The notes beneath the pieces were generated by a model, which saw only the letters and a list, made by a program, of their open reading frames with translations, searched no databases and had not been told where the DNA came from. From assembly GCF_965248315.1 (NCBI RefSeq), contig NZ_CBDFIX010000002.1, positions 1,736,001-1,800,000 of the forward strand: 64,000 nucleotides of DNA, given 5' to 3'. Position numbers and translations under genes: made by a program. This DNA is from Ulvibacterium sp965248315. Its GTDB lineage: Bacteria; Bacteroidota; Bacteroidia; Flavobacteriales; Flavobacteriaceae. How positions within the stretch are numbered: the stretch's first letter is position 1; each line of letters opens with the position of its first letter. Shown here one piece after another: positions 27,783-34,518 of the stretch.

Positions 27783-28173
27783 AAAGCCAATTTTTACAAT
27801 TTCCTTTATAAGCTGGATGGTGTTCGTTGCATTTTCCAGCTTATATTCTTTTGAGGATACAAGTGTGCCGACTATTAACATACCCCATCTTGATAAGGTC
27901 GTACATTTCACGTTTTACTTTGTGGCCGCGATTTTGGGCTTGCTCTCTTTCCGTATGCGACTAACTCAGGGCACTTCTTTAAGGAAAATTACAATAGTGA
28001 TGCTGTTGTTCCTGATTATTTTTGGTATTATTATTGAGGTAATGCAGTATGGATTCACTACATCAAGGGAAGGTGACATTTTTGATGCCCTGGCCAATAC
28101 CCTTGGTGCCTTGGCAGGGGTGTTGACAGCAAAAATGCTTTTTTCCTCTAAAAACAGGTTAAATTGGAAATAG
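27775..28173 (+). CDS. VanZ-like family membrane protein
   Basis: A small integral membrane protein of 132 residues with four hydrophobic segments. The pattern HLDKVVHFTFYFVAAILGLL, then FGIIIEVMQYGF-TTSREGDIFDALANTLGA, is that of VanZ-like proteins: a conserved His-Phe pair in the second helix, a Glu in the third and the DxxDxxxNxxG signature. Members of this family are of uncertain function; VanZ itself gives low-level teicoplanin resistance. The start is a GTG inside the last codons of gcvH (8-base overlap), which implies translational coupling. The same neighbour follows gcvH in many flavobacteria. Confidence 0.85.
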   Translation: MPKKPIFTISFISWMVFVAFSSLYSFEDTSVPTINIPHLDKVVHFTFYFVAAILGLLSFRMRLTQGTSLRKITIVMLLFLIIFGIIIEVMQYGFTTSREGDIFDALANTLGALAGVLTAKMLFSSKNRLNWK

Positions 28174-28176
28174 TAT

Positions 28177-28208
28177 TTGCTTTTTACGCATTATTTTAAT
28201 TAAATTAG
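28177..28208 (+). promoter_or_regulatory. Candidate promoter of the TonB-like gene
   Basis: TTG (28177-28179), a 21-base spacer and TAAATTAG (28201-28208), which differs from TAnnTTTG at one position. The -7 box ends 20 bases before the ATG at 28229. Confidence 0.45.
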
Positions 28209-28228
28209 CGAACATTAAAGATATAATT

Positions 28229-28933
28229 ATGGAACCTAAAAAGAACCCAAAAGCCGATATTGGAAGGAACAGCGGGCTTTATTTTGTAATAGGATTGGCA
28301 TTGGTCATGGCCTTGGTCTACGGTGCCTTGGAATGGAAAACCTATGACAAGGTAAACGATTATGATATCTCGCTTAATGTTGATGATGATTTGGATGAGG
28401 AAGTTCCCATGACGGAACAGATAAAAACACCGCCACCGCCACCGCCACCGGCTGCTCCAGAGGTTATTGAGGTAGTAGAGGATGAAGAGGAAGTAGAGGA
28501 GACCGTCATAGAATCAACGGAAACTAGCCAGGAAGAAGAAATCATAGAAGTAGAGGATGTTGCTGTGGAAGAAGTGGAAGAAGACGTAGATGTACCTTTT
28601 GCCGTTATTGAAGATGTTCCTGTTTTTCCTGGTTGTGAAAGCGCGGGAGACAAAAGGGCCTGTTTCAATAAAATGATGCAAAAACATATTAGTAAAAACT
28701 TCCGTTATCCTGAAATTGCCCAAGAAATGGGGGTTCAAGGAAGGGTTAACATCATGTTCGTTATTCAAAAGGATGGCAGCATTGGCAATGTTAGAATGCG
28801 GGGCCCGGATAAAAACTTGGAAAAGGAAGCAGCTCGTATCATTGGTAAATTGCCTAAAATGACTCCCGGGAAACAACGGGGAAGAGCAGTTAGGGTTCCT
28901 TTTAGTATCCCCATTACATTTAAGCTTCAATAA
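28229..28933 (+). CDS. TonB family protein (energy transducer)
   Basis: A 234-residue inner-membrane-anchored periplasmic protein of the TonB type, which passes proton-motive force from ExbB/ExbD to outer-membrane receptors. It has one N-terminal helix (about residues 14-33), a short poly-proline stretch (PPPPPPPAAP), a long Glu/Val-rich linker (about residues 78-135), and the C-terminal TonB domain with FPGCESAGDKRACFN, NFRYPEIAQEMGVQGRVNIMF and GPDKNLEKEAARIIGKLP. The pair of cysteines in the FPGCE...ACFN segment is typical of the Bacteroidota branch. No exbB/exbD genes are adjacent, so it may serve any of several receptors. A terminator follows. Confidence 0.9.
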   Translation: MEPKKNPKADIGRNSGLYFVIGLALVMALVYGALEWKTYDKVNDYDISLNVDDDLDEEVPMTEQIKTPPPPPPPAAPEVIEVVEDEEEVEETVIESTETSQEEEIIEVEDVAVEEVEEDVDVPFAVIEDVPVFPGCESAGDKRACFNKMMQKHISKNFRYPEIAQEMGVQGRVNIMFVIQKDGSIGNVRMRGPDKNLEKEAARIIGKLPKMTPGKQRGRAVRVPFSIPITFKLQ

Positions 28934-28961
28934 GGTAGAAAGCTATAATAAAATTTAAAAT

Positions 28962-28998
28962 AAAACCCTGATGATCACCATCAGGGTTTTATTTTTTT
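28962..28998 (+). terminator. Rho-independent terminator of the TonB-like gene
   Basis: AAAACCCTGATG pairs perfectly with CATCAGGGTTTT around a five-base loop and is followed by ATTTTTTT. It lies 28 bases past the stop codon. With A-runs on one side and T-runs on the other it could act in both directions, but no minus-strand gene is near. Confidence 0.88.
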
Positions 28999-29034
28999 GG
29001 TAAAGTCCTTTCGTCCAATAAACTGGACTATTCG

Positions 29035-29065
29035 TTGCAGGAAATAGTGTTTGAGGTTATCTTTG
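29035..29065 (+). promoter_or_regulatory. Bacteroidota-type promoter of the oxidase assembly operon
   Basis: TTG (29035-29037), a 20-base spacer and TATCTTTG (29058-29065) match the -33/-7 consensus in full. The element lies ahead of the ATG at 29087 and overlaps a longer possible TTG start at 29051, which argues for the ATG. Confidence 0.72.
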
Positions 29066-29086
29066 CAAACCTATTGGAATTTAAGA

Positions 29087-29986
29087 ATGAAAACTGCGAT
29101 TAGAACGGCAAAAAGGACCTCATGGGCTTTGGCTTTTGCTGATTTTAAGGAAATTACCAAAGTTAGACTTGCCGTAAGCGTAGTCTTTTCTTCCTTGGCC
29201 GGTTATCTTTTAGGTGCCGATCAAGTGAATTTGGTCTCTCTAATACTACTTGCCTTTGGAGGATATTGTATGGTTGGTGCCTCAAATGTGTATAATCAAA
29301 TCATAGAAAAAGATTTGGACGCTTTGATGAATCGAACTAGGAATAGGCCAATACCCGCAGGTCGAATGTCAGTCAATAGAGCATTGTTCATTGCTGTACT
29401 CCTTACACTTTTAGGCGTATTTACCTTGTATATCCTAAATCCGAAAACAGCCATGTTCGGTGCGATATCCATTTTTCTATATACTAGTATATATACCCCG
29501 TTAAAGACAAAGACCCCGTTGTCCGTATTTGTTGGGGCGTTCCCAGGGGCAATACCATTTATGCTGGGCTGGGTGGCGGCCACTAACGATTTTGGAATAG
29601 AGCCGGGTACCCTTTTTATGATTCAGTTTTTTTGGCAGTTTCCTCATTTTTGGGCTTTGGGGTGGATGTTGGATGAAGACTACAAAAAGGGCGGATTTAA
29701 AATGTTGCCTACGGGAAAGAAGGACGGTGGCACGGCCTTGCAAATTATTATGTACACCATATGGATGATCGTTATTTCGGTTATCCCGGTCTTTGGTATT
29801 ACAGGAAGATTGTACCTCTCTATTCCGGCAGCAATCCTTATTTTTCTAATGGGATTGGTAATGCTGCTTTTCGCCTTTAAGCTCTATGAAAAAAGGGACA
29901 ATGCATCGGCCAGGAGATTAATGTTGGCCAGTGTAAGTTATATTACCCTAATGCAAGTAGTATACGTAATCGACAAGTTTATATAA
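29087..29986 (+). CDS. ctaB: Protoheme IX farnesyltransferase (heme O synthase)
   Basis: Transfers a farnesyl group to heme B to make heme O, the precursor of heme A for the aa3 oxidase. The 299-residue membrane protein has about eight to nine helices of the UbiA prenyltransferase superfamily. The prenyl-diphosphate and metal binding region ASNVYNQIIEKDLDALMNRT and RNRPIPAG is present, as is the second polar motif YKKGGFKMLPT. A TTG start 36 bases upstream would lie inside the promoter, so I use the ATG. It leads the cluster of oxidase subunits and assembly factors. The heme A synthase gene (ctaA) is not in the window. Confidence 0.95.
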   Translation: MKTAIRTAKRTSWALAFADFKEITKVRLAVSVVFSSLAGYLLGADQVNLVSLILLAFGGYCMVGASNVYNQIIEKDLDALMNRTRNRPIPAGRMSVNRALFIAVLLTLLGVFTLYILNPKTAMFGAISIFLYTSIYTPLKTKTPLSVFVGAFPGAIPFMLGWVAATNDFGIEPGTLFMIQFFWQFPHFWALGWMLDEDYKKGGFKMLPTGKKDGGTALQIIMYTIWMIVISVIPVFGITGRLYLSIPAAILIFLMGLVMLLFAFKLYEKRDNASARRLMLASVSYITLMQVVYVIDKFI

Positions 29987-30063
29987 TGAAATGCGTTCGG
30001 ACTCCAAACAATGAATTGAATTGTACGGGGTGATAAGGATATAAAACAGTACAAAAAACTTTA

Positions 30064-30645
30064 ATGGATTTAACCCAGTCAACACAAAAAGAGAAAAAGG
30101 CAAGGGCCAAAAAAATGATGCTTTGGTTCGGTATTGTGAGCCTGTTGATGGCTTTTGCAGGATGGACCAGTGCCTATATCGTAAGCAGTAGCCGTGAAGA
30201 TTGGTCACGGGATTTGGAACTTCCTTCTTCATTATATTTGAGCGCATTCGTAATTCTGTTGAGTAGCATTACTTATGTCCTTGCAAAAAGAGCCATAAAA
30301 CTGGGAAATTCCAAACAATGTACTTCTTGGTTGGTCGCTACCTTGGTCTTGGGTGTTCTTTTTATTGTGTTACAATTTAATGGGTTTTCCCAAATGATTA
30401 CACTTGGCCAGTATTTTACAGGCCCAAGCAGTAATATCAAGTCATCTTACATTTATGTTTTTGTTTTAGCTCATGTTGTGCATGTTGTTGCAGGAATCAT
30501 ATCCTTACTTGTGGTTTTGTTTAATCAGATTAAAGGAAAGTATACGGCCAATGAGTTTTTGGGACTTTCCCTAGGCGCTACATTTTGGCATTTTCTAGAT
30601 TTGTTATGGATATATCTGGTGTTGTTCATGACTTTTGTGAGGTAA
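30064..30645 (+). CDS. Heme-copper oxidase subunit III family protein (short form)
   Basis: A 193-residue membrane protein with five hydrophobic helices, related to cytochrome c oxidase subunit III. The segments LWFGIVSLLMAFAGWTSAYIV, FVLAHVVHVVAGI and FWHFLDLLWIYLVLFMTF correspond to conserved subunit III helices; WHFLDLLW matches the WHxVDxxW signature. It is shorter than, and distinct from, the next gene, which is also subunit III-like. Paired subunit III genes are common in Bacteroidota oxidase clusters, but which one sits in the complex cannot be read from sequence. It follows ctaB after 77 bases. Confidence 0.88.
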   Translation: MDLTQSTQKEKKARAKKMMLWFGIVSLLMAFAGWTSAYIVSSSREDWSRDLELPSSLYLSAFVILLSSITYVLAKRAIKLGNSKQCTSWLVATLVLGVLFIVLQFNGFSQMITLGQYFTGPSSNIKSSYIYVFVLAHVVHVVAGIISLLVVLFNQIKGKYTANEFLGLSLGATFWHFLDLLWIYLVLFMTFVR

Positions 30646-30703
30646 TTAAAAAAATATACCGGCTTTTCGTTAAAATCCGCTTTCGTTTAAAAGAAGAAAA
30701 CTA

Positions 30704-30711
30704 TAAATTTG
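30704..30711 (+). promoter_or_regulatory. Candidate -7 promoter element upstream of the long subunit III gene
   Basis: TAAATTTG matches TAnnTTTG exactly and ends 29 bases before the ATG at 30741. No TTG was found at the expected -33 distance. It may give an internal start in the oxidase cluster. Confidence 0.42.
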
Positions 30712-30740
30712 TGCCAATTCTAATCAGACTTTAAGACTTT

Positions 30741-31715
30741 ATGGATTCTACGGTTACTACTGCTTCGGAAGAAAATGTTTGGGGCGGGGGCAACAGGCCC
30801 CTCAATGCCAGTTATGGCAAATTAATGATGTGGTTCTTCCTCGTATCCGATGCTTTGACCTTTTCCGGTTTTTTGGCCTCCTATGGATTCTCAAGATTTA
30901 AATTTATAGAGACTTGGCCCATCGCGGATGAGGTGTTTACGCACGTTCCCTTCTTCCATGGTAACTTTCCAATGTATTACGTAGCTTTTATGACCTTCAT
31001 ACTGATTATGTCTTCAGTTACTATGGTACTTGCGGTGGATGCAGGCCATCGGATGAAGCAAAATGCAGTCATATGGTATATGTTCCTCACCATAATAGGC
31101 GGTGCCATATTCGTGGGCTCCCAGGCTTGGGAGTGGGCTACGTTCATTAAAGGTGATTTTGGTGCCTTGGAGACCAAGGGCGGGAGAATCCTGCAATTTG
31201 TAAACGCCGATACTGGGGAGAGAGCGGCATTGGCGGATTTCGCCGAGGTTATTCCAGATAGTCGTCTGGAGCATGAGAGAAAAAATGGTGTTTGGTTCTA
31301 CGATGAAGGCTACACGCCCAGTTACAATCTTAATGAAGTAATAGAAGGATTTAAGGCCAACTCCAATATATTGATACGAACGGAGACCATTAATGAAGAA
31401 GGGGAAAAGGTAGTTCTGGATCGGGGACAATCGTTGACCAAACTTAAGGATGCCGTTCAAGTAGTGGAAGGAGCAAATCTTATTCATAACGAATACGGTA
31501 GCAGGCTGTTCGCCGACTTCTTTTTCTTTATAACGGGCTTTCACGGTTTCCACGTTTTCTCTGGGGTCGTAATTAATATCATTATATTCTTCAATGTTAT
31601 ATTGGGCACTTATGAGCGACGTGGGCATTACGAAATGGTAGAGAAAGTAGGTCTATATTGGCACTTTGTAGATTTGGTTTGGGTATTTGTATTTACTTTT
31701 TTCTATTTGGTATAA
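30741..31715 (+). CDS. Cytochrome c oxidase subunit III, with a large inserted domain
   Basis: A 324-residue subunit III. The N-terminal half has three to four helices (LMMWFFLVSDALTFSGFLASYGF, MYYVAFMTFILIMSSVTMVLAV, YMFLTIIGGAIFVGSQAWEW) and the C-terminal half has FFFFITGFHGFHVFSG and WHFVDLVWVFVFTFFYLV, both subunit III signatures. Between them, about residues 140-250 form a hydrophilic stretch of some 110 residues (VNADTGERAALADF... LIHNEYGSRLFADF) not present in ordinary 190-210 residue subunits. This accounts for the unusual length. It is flanked by the short subunit III gene and the subunit IV gene. Confidence 0.92.
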   Translation: MDSTVTTASEENVWGGGNRPLNASYGKLMMWFFLVSDALTFSGFLASYGFSRFKFIETWPIADEVFTHVPFFHGNFPMYYVAFMTFILIMSSVTMVLAVDAGHRMKQNAVIWYMFLTIIGGAIFVGSQAWEWATFIKGDFGALETKGGRILQFVNADTGERAALADFAEVIPDSRLEHERKNGVWFYDEGYTPSYNLNEVIEGFKANSNILIRTETINEEGEKVVLDRGQSLTKLKDAVQVVEGANLIHNEYGSRLFADFFFFITGFHGFHVFSGVVINIIIFFNVILGTYERRGHYEMVEKVGLYWHFVDLVWVFVFTFFYLV

Positions 31716-31775
31716 AAGGCTCGGATTTTGCTTCTCGTACGAAGTAAACATGTCAAAAACAAGATCAATTAAAAC

Positions 31776-32159
31776 ATGGCACACGAACACAAGCTTGAAA
31801 TTTTTAGAGGACTCCTGAAGTTCAAATCCAACACCCAGAAAATATGGGGGGTTTTAGTTTTTTTAACCATTGTTACCGCGATTGAAGTTGCCCTGGGAAT
31901 TACCAAACCTGTAGTACTGACAGGGAATTATTTTTTGGGAATGAAGCTTCTGAATTGGATATTCATTATTCTTACTCTGGTAAAGGCCTATTATATCGCT
32001 TGGGATTTTATGCACTTGCGTGATGAAAAAAATGCATTGAGACGGGCTATAGTCTGGACCCCCATTTTTTTAGTGGCCTATTTAATTTTCATTCTTCTTT
32101 TTGAGGCGGACTACATTTATAATGTATTCAAGGACGGTTATGTAAAATGGAATTTCTAA
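31776..32159 (+). CDS. Cytochrome c oxidase subunit IV, prokaryotic type
   Basis: A 127-residue membrane protein with three helices: VLVFLTIVTAIEVALGI, LLNWIFIILTLVKAYYIAWDFMHL and WTPIFLVAYLIFILLF. The KAYYIAWDFMHLRDEK segment is the signature of bacterial oxidase subunit IV (COX4_pro). This small subunit stabilises subunits I and III. It closes the structural gene block and is followed by a strong terminator. Confidence 0.9.
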   Translation: MAHEHKLEIFRGLLKFKSNTQKIWGVLVFLTIVTAIEVALGITKPVVLTGNYFLGMKLLNWIFIILTLVKAYYIAWDFMHLRDEKNALRRAIVWTPIFLVAYLIFILLFEADYIYNVFKDGYVKWNF

Positions 32160-32177
32160 CGTATAATTAACAGCTTT

Positions 32178-32210
32178 AAAAGACGGTTTACACACCGTCT
32201 TTTTTTATTT
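32178..32210 (+). terminator. Rho-independent terminator after the oxidase structural genes
   Basis: AAAAGACGGT pairs with ACCGTCTTTT around TTACAC and is followed by a T-run. It separates the oxidase subunit genes from the assembly factor genes. TATTTTTG at 32206-32213 inside the T-tract resembles a -7 box, but the T-run alone could explain it. Confidence 0.87.
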
Positions 32211-32230
32211 TTGCATATGTCCGTGGAGCT

Positions 32231-32863
32231 ATGAAAAAGACATTTGTACTAATCGTTTTGTTTGTGTTACCTATAGTGGTATACCTGTTTTTTGCTTCTG
32301 GCGTCACCAACTTTGGAAAACTCCCCACCTTAACGGAAAACGTAGCTGATTTACCACCTTCCGATGAAGATATTTCACTGAAGGGCAAAATTACTGTTTT
32401 GGGTTTTTTAGGAAAGGATATTGAGCTTAAAAAGGGTAACGCCTTCAATCTTAATCAAAAAATATACAAACGATTTTATGAGTTTCAAGATTTTCAATTT
32501 CTTATGGTTGTACCTAAGGGAACCGAAGAAAAGGTCTTGGAATTAAAAAAGGAATTGGGTGGCTTGTCGGATATTCGAAAATGGAATTTTGTTTATGCGG
32601 GGGAGAATGAAATACATAAGTTTTTCAAGGGGCTACGGACCAATTTGTCCTTGGATGAAAGTTTATCTACCCCATATGTTTTTATAATTGACAAGAACGG
32701 CAATTTAAGGGGTAGGACCAATGACGAGGATGAGGGCACAAAGTATGGTTTTGATGCCACTTCTGTGGCCGATCTGAATAACAAGATGGAAGACGATGTA
32801 AAAATAATCTTGGCGGAATATCGCATGGCCTTAAAGAAAAACAATTCCAATAGGGATAAATAA
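32231..32863 (+). CDS. Membrane-anchored thioredoxin-like protein without cysteines, SCO1 neighbour
   Basis: A 210-residue protein with one N-terminal helix (about residues 4-24) and a periplasmic domain. The pattern DISLKGKITVLGFLGKDI, FQFLMVVPKGTEEKVLELKKEL, and STPYVFIIDKNGNLRGRTNDEDEG follows a thioredoxin/SCO-like fold; the last segment matches the strand carrying the conserved loop before the SCO histidine. No cysteine occurs anywhere in the protein, so it can neither bind copper through CxxxC nor act as an oxidoreductase. It ends in TAATG, overlapping the SCO1 start by one base. A role in oxidase assembly is an inference from position alone. Confidence 0.72.
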   Translation: MKKTFVLIVLFVLPIVVYLFFASGVTNFGKLPTLTENVADLPPSDEDISLKGKITVLGFLGKDIELKKGNAFNLNQKIYKRFYEFQDFQFLMVVPKGTEEKVLELKKELGGLSDIRKWNFVYAGENEIHKFFKGLRTNLSLDESLSTPYVFIIDKNGNLRGRTNDEDEGTKYGFDATSVADLNNKMEDDVKIILAEYRMALKKNNSNRDK

Positions 32864-33573
32864 TGCACAAGAAGTACACCTATATTTGGGTATCCTTCGT
32901 AATCTTGATTTTTGGGATAATTTTTGTCCCCAAAATTGTGAATCGTGTACGAAGCGGTGAAATCGTTGATAATGATAGAATGAGCAAATTGGCCTTTATT
33001 GAGGTCAATGGTGAAAAAAGGAAGGTGCCCTCATTTTCCTTCATTAATCAGGATAGCCTTTTGATTACGGATAAGGATTATTTGGGAAAGGTATATGTGG
33101 CAGAATTCTTTTTTACTACCTGTCCGACTATCTGCCCGGTAATGACCCAAAATTTGGTTGAACTCCAAAACACTTTTAAGGATTTCGATGATTTTGGCAT
33201 CGTTTCTTTTACCATAAACCCACGTTATGATGTACCTCAAGTGCTAAAAGAATATGCTGAGAAGAATAGTATCACGGATATAGACTGGCACTTATTGACC
33301 GGAAATAGGGATTCAATATACAATTTGGCCCAAAATGGATTTTATTTGATTGCCAATGAAGATGAGGCGGCTCCCGGAGGTTTTGAGCATTCGGGAATGT
33401 TTGCCCTCATTGATAAAAATGGATATTTCCGTTCAAGAAGGGATACCGCAAACAACCCGATAATCTATTATAGGGGGACTGTTACAGAGGAACAAGGAAA
33501 AAATAGTGAGGGGGAAGAAGAACAAATTAGTGTGTTAAAAGAGGACATTAAAGAATTATTGAAGGAAGAATAA
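32863..33573 (+). CDS. SCO1/SenC family copper chaperone for cytochrome oxidase
   Basis: A 236-residue membrane-anchored periplasmic protein that loads copper into, or keeps reduced, the CuA site of oxidase subunit II. One N-terminal helix (about residues 5-23) precedes the thioredoxin-fold domain. Copper-binding residues are visible: Cys87 and Cys91 in TTCPTICPVM, and His176 in GFEHSGMF. The ALIDKNGYFRS strand follows, as in other SCO proteins. It overlaps the upstream cysteine-free paralogue by one base and abuts the DUF420 gene with no gap, so all are one operon. Confidence 0.94.
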   Translation: MHKKYTYIWVSFVILIFGIIFVPKIVNRVRSGEIVDNDRMSKLAFIEVNGEKRKVPSFSFINQDSLLITDKDYLGKVYVAEFFFTTCPTICPVMTQNLVELQNTFKDFDDFGIVSFTINPRYDVPQVLKEYAEKNSITDIDWHLLTGNRDSIYNLAQNGFYLIANEDEAAPGGFEHSGMFALIDKNGYFRSRRDTANNPIIYYRGTVTEEQGKNSEGEEEQISVLKEDIKELLKEE

Positions 33574-34107
33574 ATGGAGACCACGGAACTTAAGGAAAAA
33601 AGATTTAATAGGCTGATTACGGTTGTATCCATTTTGGTTCCTGTTGTGGTCGCTATTCTATTTGGTGTTAAATTGCCCAATGTGGAACCGCTGACCTTTT
33701 TGCCTCCTATTTATGCAACTGTAAATGGTTTAACGGCCCTCTTGTTAATTTTGGCCGTTTGGGCCATTAAACAAGGGAAGCAAAAACTTCACCAAAATGT
33801 CATGAACATCTGTATTGGGCTATCCGTATTGTTTTTGATGATGTACATCGCATATCATATGACCTCGGAATCCACACCTTTTGGAGGAGAGGGATACATC
33901 AGGTACGTGTATTACTTTATTCTATTTACACACATCATATTGTCTATTGTCATAATTCCATTGGTATTGAAAACTTATGCCAGGGCATATCTTGGTAAGT
34001 TTAAGGCGCATCGAAAATTGGCCAAGATTACCTTTCCAATATGGCTCTATGTAGCGGTAACCGGGGTTGTTGTTTATATCATGATTTCACCCTATTATGT
34101 ACACTAA
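33574..34107 (+). CDS. DUF420 (CtaM/YozB-like) membrane protein
   Basis: A 177-residue protein with five hydrophobic helices. Histidines lie at helix ends as in DUF420 proteins: KQKLHQNVMNICI, IAYHMTSES, FILFTHIILSIVIIPL and KFKAHRKLAKITFPIWLYV. The Bacillus/Staphylococcus relative CtaM is needed for activity of heme A-containing oxidases, which fits the position after SCO1 here. Metal or heme binding through the conserved histidines is plausible but unproven. Its final codons overlap the next gene. Confidence 0.88.
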   Translation: METTELKEKRFNRLITVVSILVPVVVAILFGVKLPNVEPLTFLPPIYATVNGLTALLLILAVWAIKQGKQKLHQNVMNICIGLSVLFLMMYIAYHMTSESTPFGGEGYIRYVYYFILFTHIILSIVIIPLVLKTYARAYLGKFKAHRKLAKITFPIWLYVAVTGVVVYIMISPYYVH

Positions 34108-34408
34108 TAGAAAAAAAATGAATTTGCCCCATTTTCTCCTAGATGTATGGGACTCCATAAAGGGACTGATCAATTATGATTCCAGGACAGTGTCAAATCG
34201 GACTGGGTTGTTTTTGGTTCTTGGATGCTTTCTTATGGTTTCACTCTCTGCCGAGGCACAATGCGCAATGTGTCGAGCTGTTTTGGAAAGTGAAGGAAAC
34301 AAAAGTACGGCAGAAGGTATAAACAATGGTATAGTATACCTTATGGCCATACCCTATATCCTTGTTGGCGTACTGTTTTACTTTGTATATAAGAAAATTA
34401 GGGGGTAG
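34097..34408 (+). CDS. Small membrane protein with CxxC motif, end of the oxidase assembly operon
   Basis: A protein of up to 103 residues (ATG at 34097, overlapping the DUF420 gene by 11 bases) or 96 residues from the ATG at 34118. It has a hydrophobic segment acting as a signal or anchor (GLFLVLGCFLMVSLSAEA), then QCAMCRAVLESE, and a second helix (IVYLMAIPYILVGVLFYFVY). The segment with CAMC directly after the predicted cleavage site would place a vicinal CxxC pair in the periplasm. I know similar small proteins in Bacteroidota only as hypothetical. Position suggests a part in oxidase assembly or copper handling, which is inference. Confidence 0.75.
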   Translation: MYTNRKKMNLPHFLLDVWDSIKGLINYDSRTVSNRTGLFLVLGCFLMVSLSAEAQCAMCRAVLESEGNKSTAEGINNGIVYLMAIPYILVGVLFYFVYKKIRG

Positions 34409-34418
34409 ACCTTAATTA

Positions 34419-34452
34419 TTTAACATATTTTTAAGAATAGTACTGTAACATT
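34419..34452 (+). promoter_or_regulatory. Paired leader motif of the first exporter transcription unit
   Basis: TTTAACATA (34419-34427), a 16-base spacer and TGTAACATT (34444-34452). The same two 9-mers, 17 bases apart, occur in the leader of the ATPase gene at 38250-38284, at almost the same distance from the start codon. TGTAACATT is part of a small dyad here (AACATT-GG-AATGTT, 34447-34460). Probably a promoter or operator shared by both units. Confidence 0.5.
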
Positions 34453-34518
34453 GGAATGTTCTAGAAGTCTTATTACAGTGCATAGTATAATTGTACCCAT
34501 CAATCAAAAACCGACCGA

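Noticed and set aside
29051..29086. Longer heme O synthase start at TTG 29051
   Set aside because: This segment contains the -7 promoter box TATCTTTG with a proper -33 partner, and the 12 added residues look unlike the family's N terminus.
31014..31628. A 204-residue minus-strand ORF opposite the long subunit III gene
   Set aside because: The plus-strand gene has firm subunit III signatures at both ends, and the antisense frame shows no family features. It does not explain the insertion either.
32206..32213. TATTTTTG as a promoter for the SCO1 operon
   Set aside because: The match lies inside the T-tract of a strong terminator and has no -33 partner, so a chance match is as likely. Left as a remark in the terminator entry.
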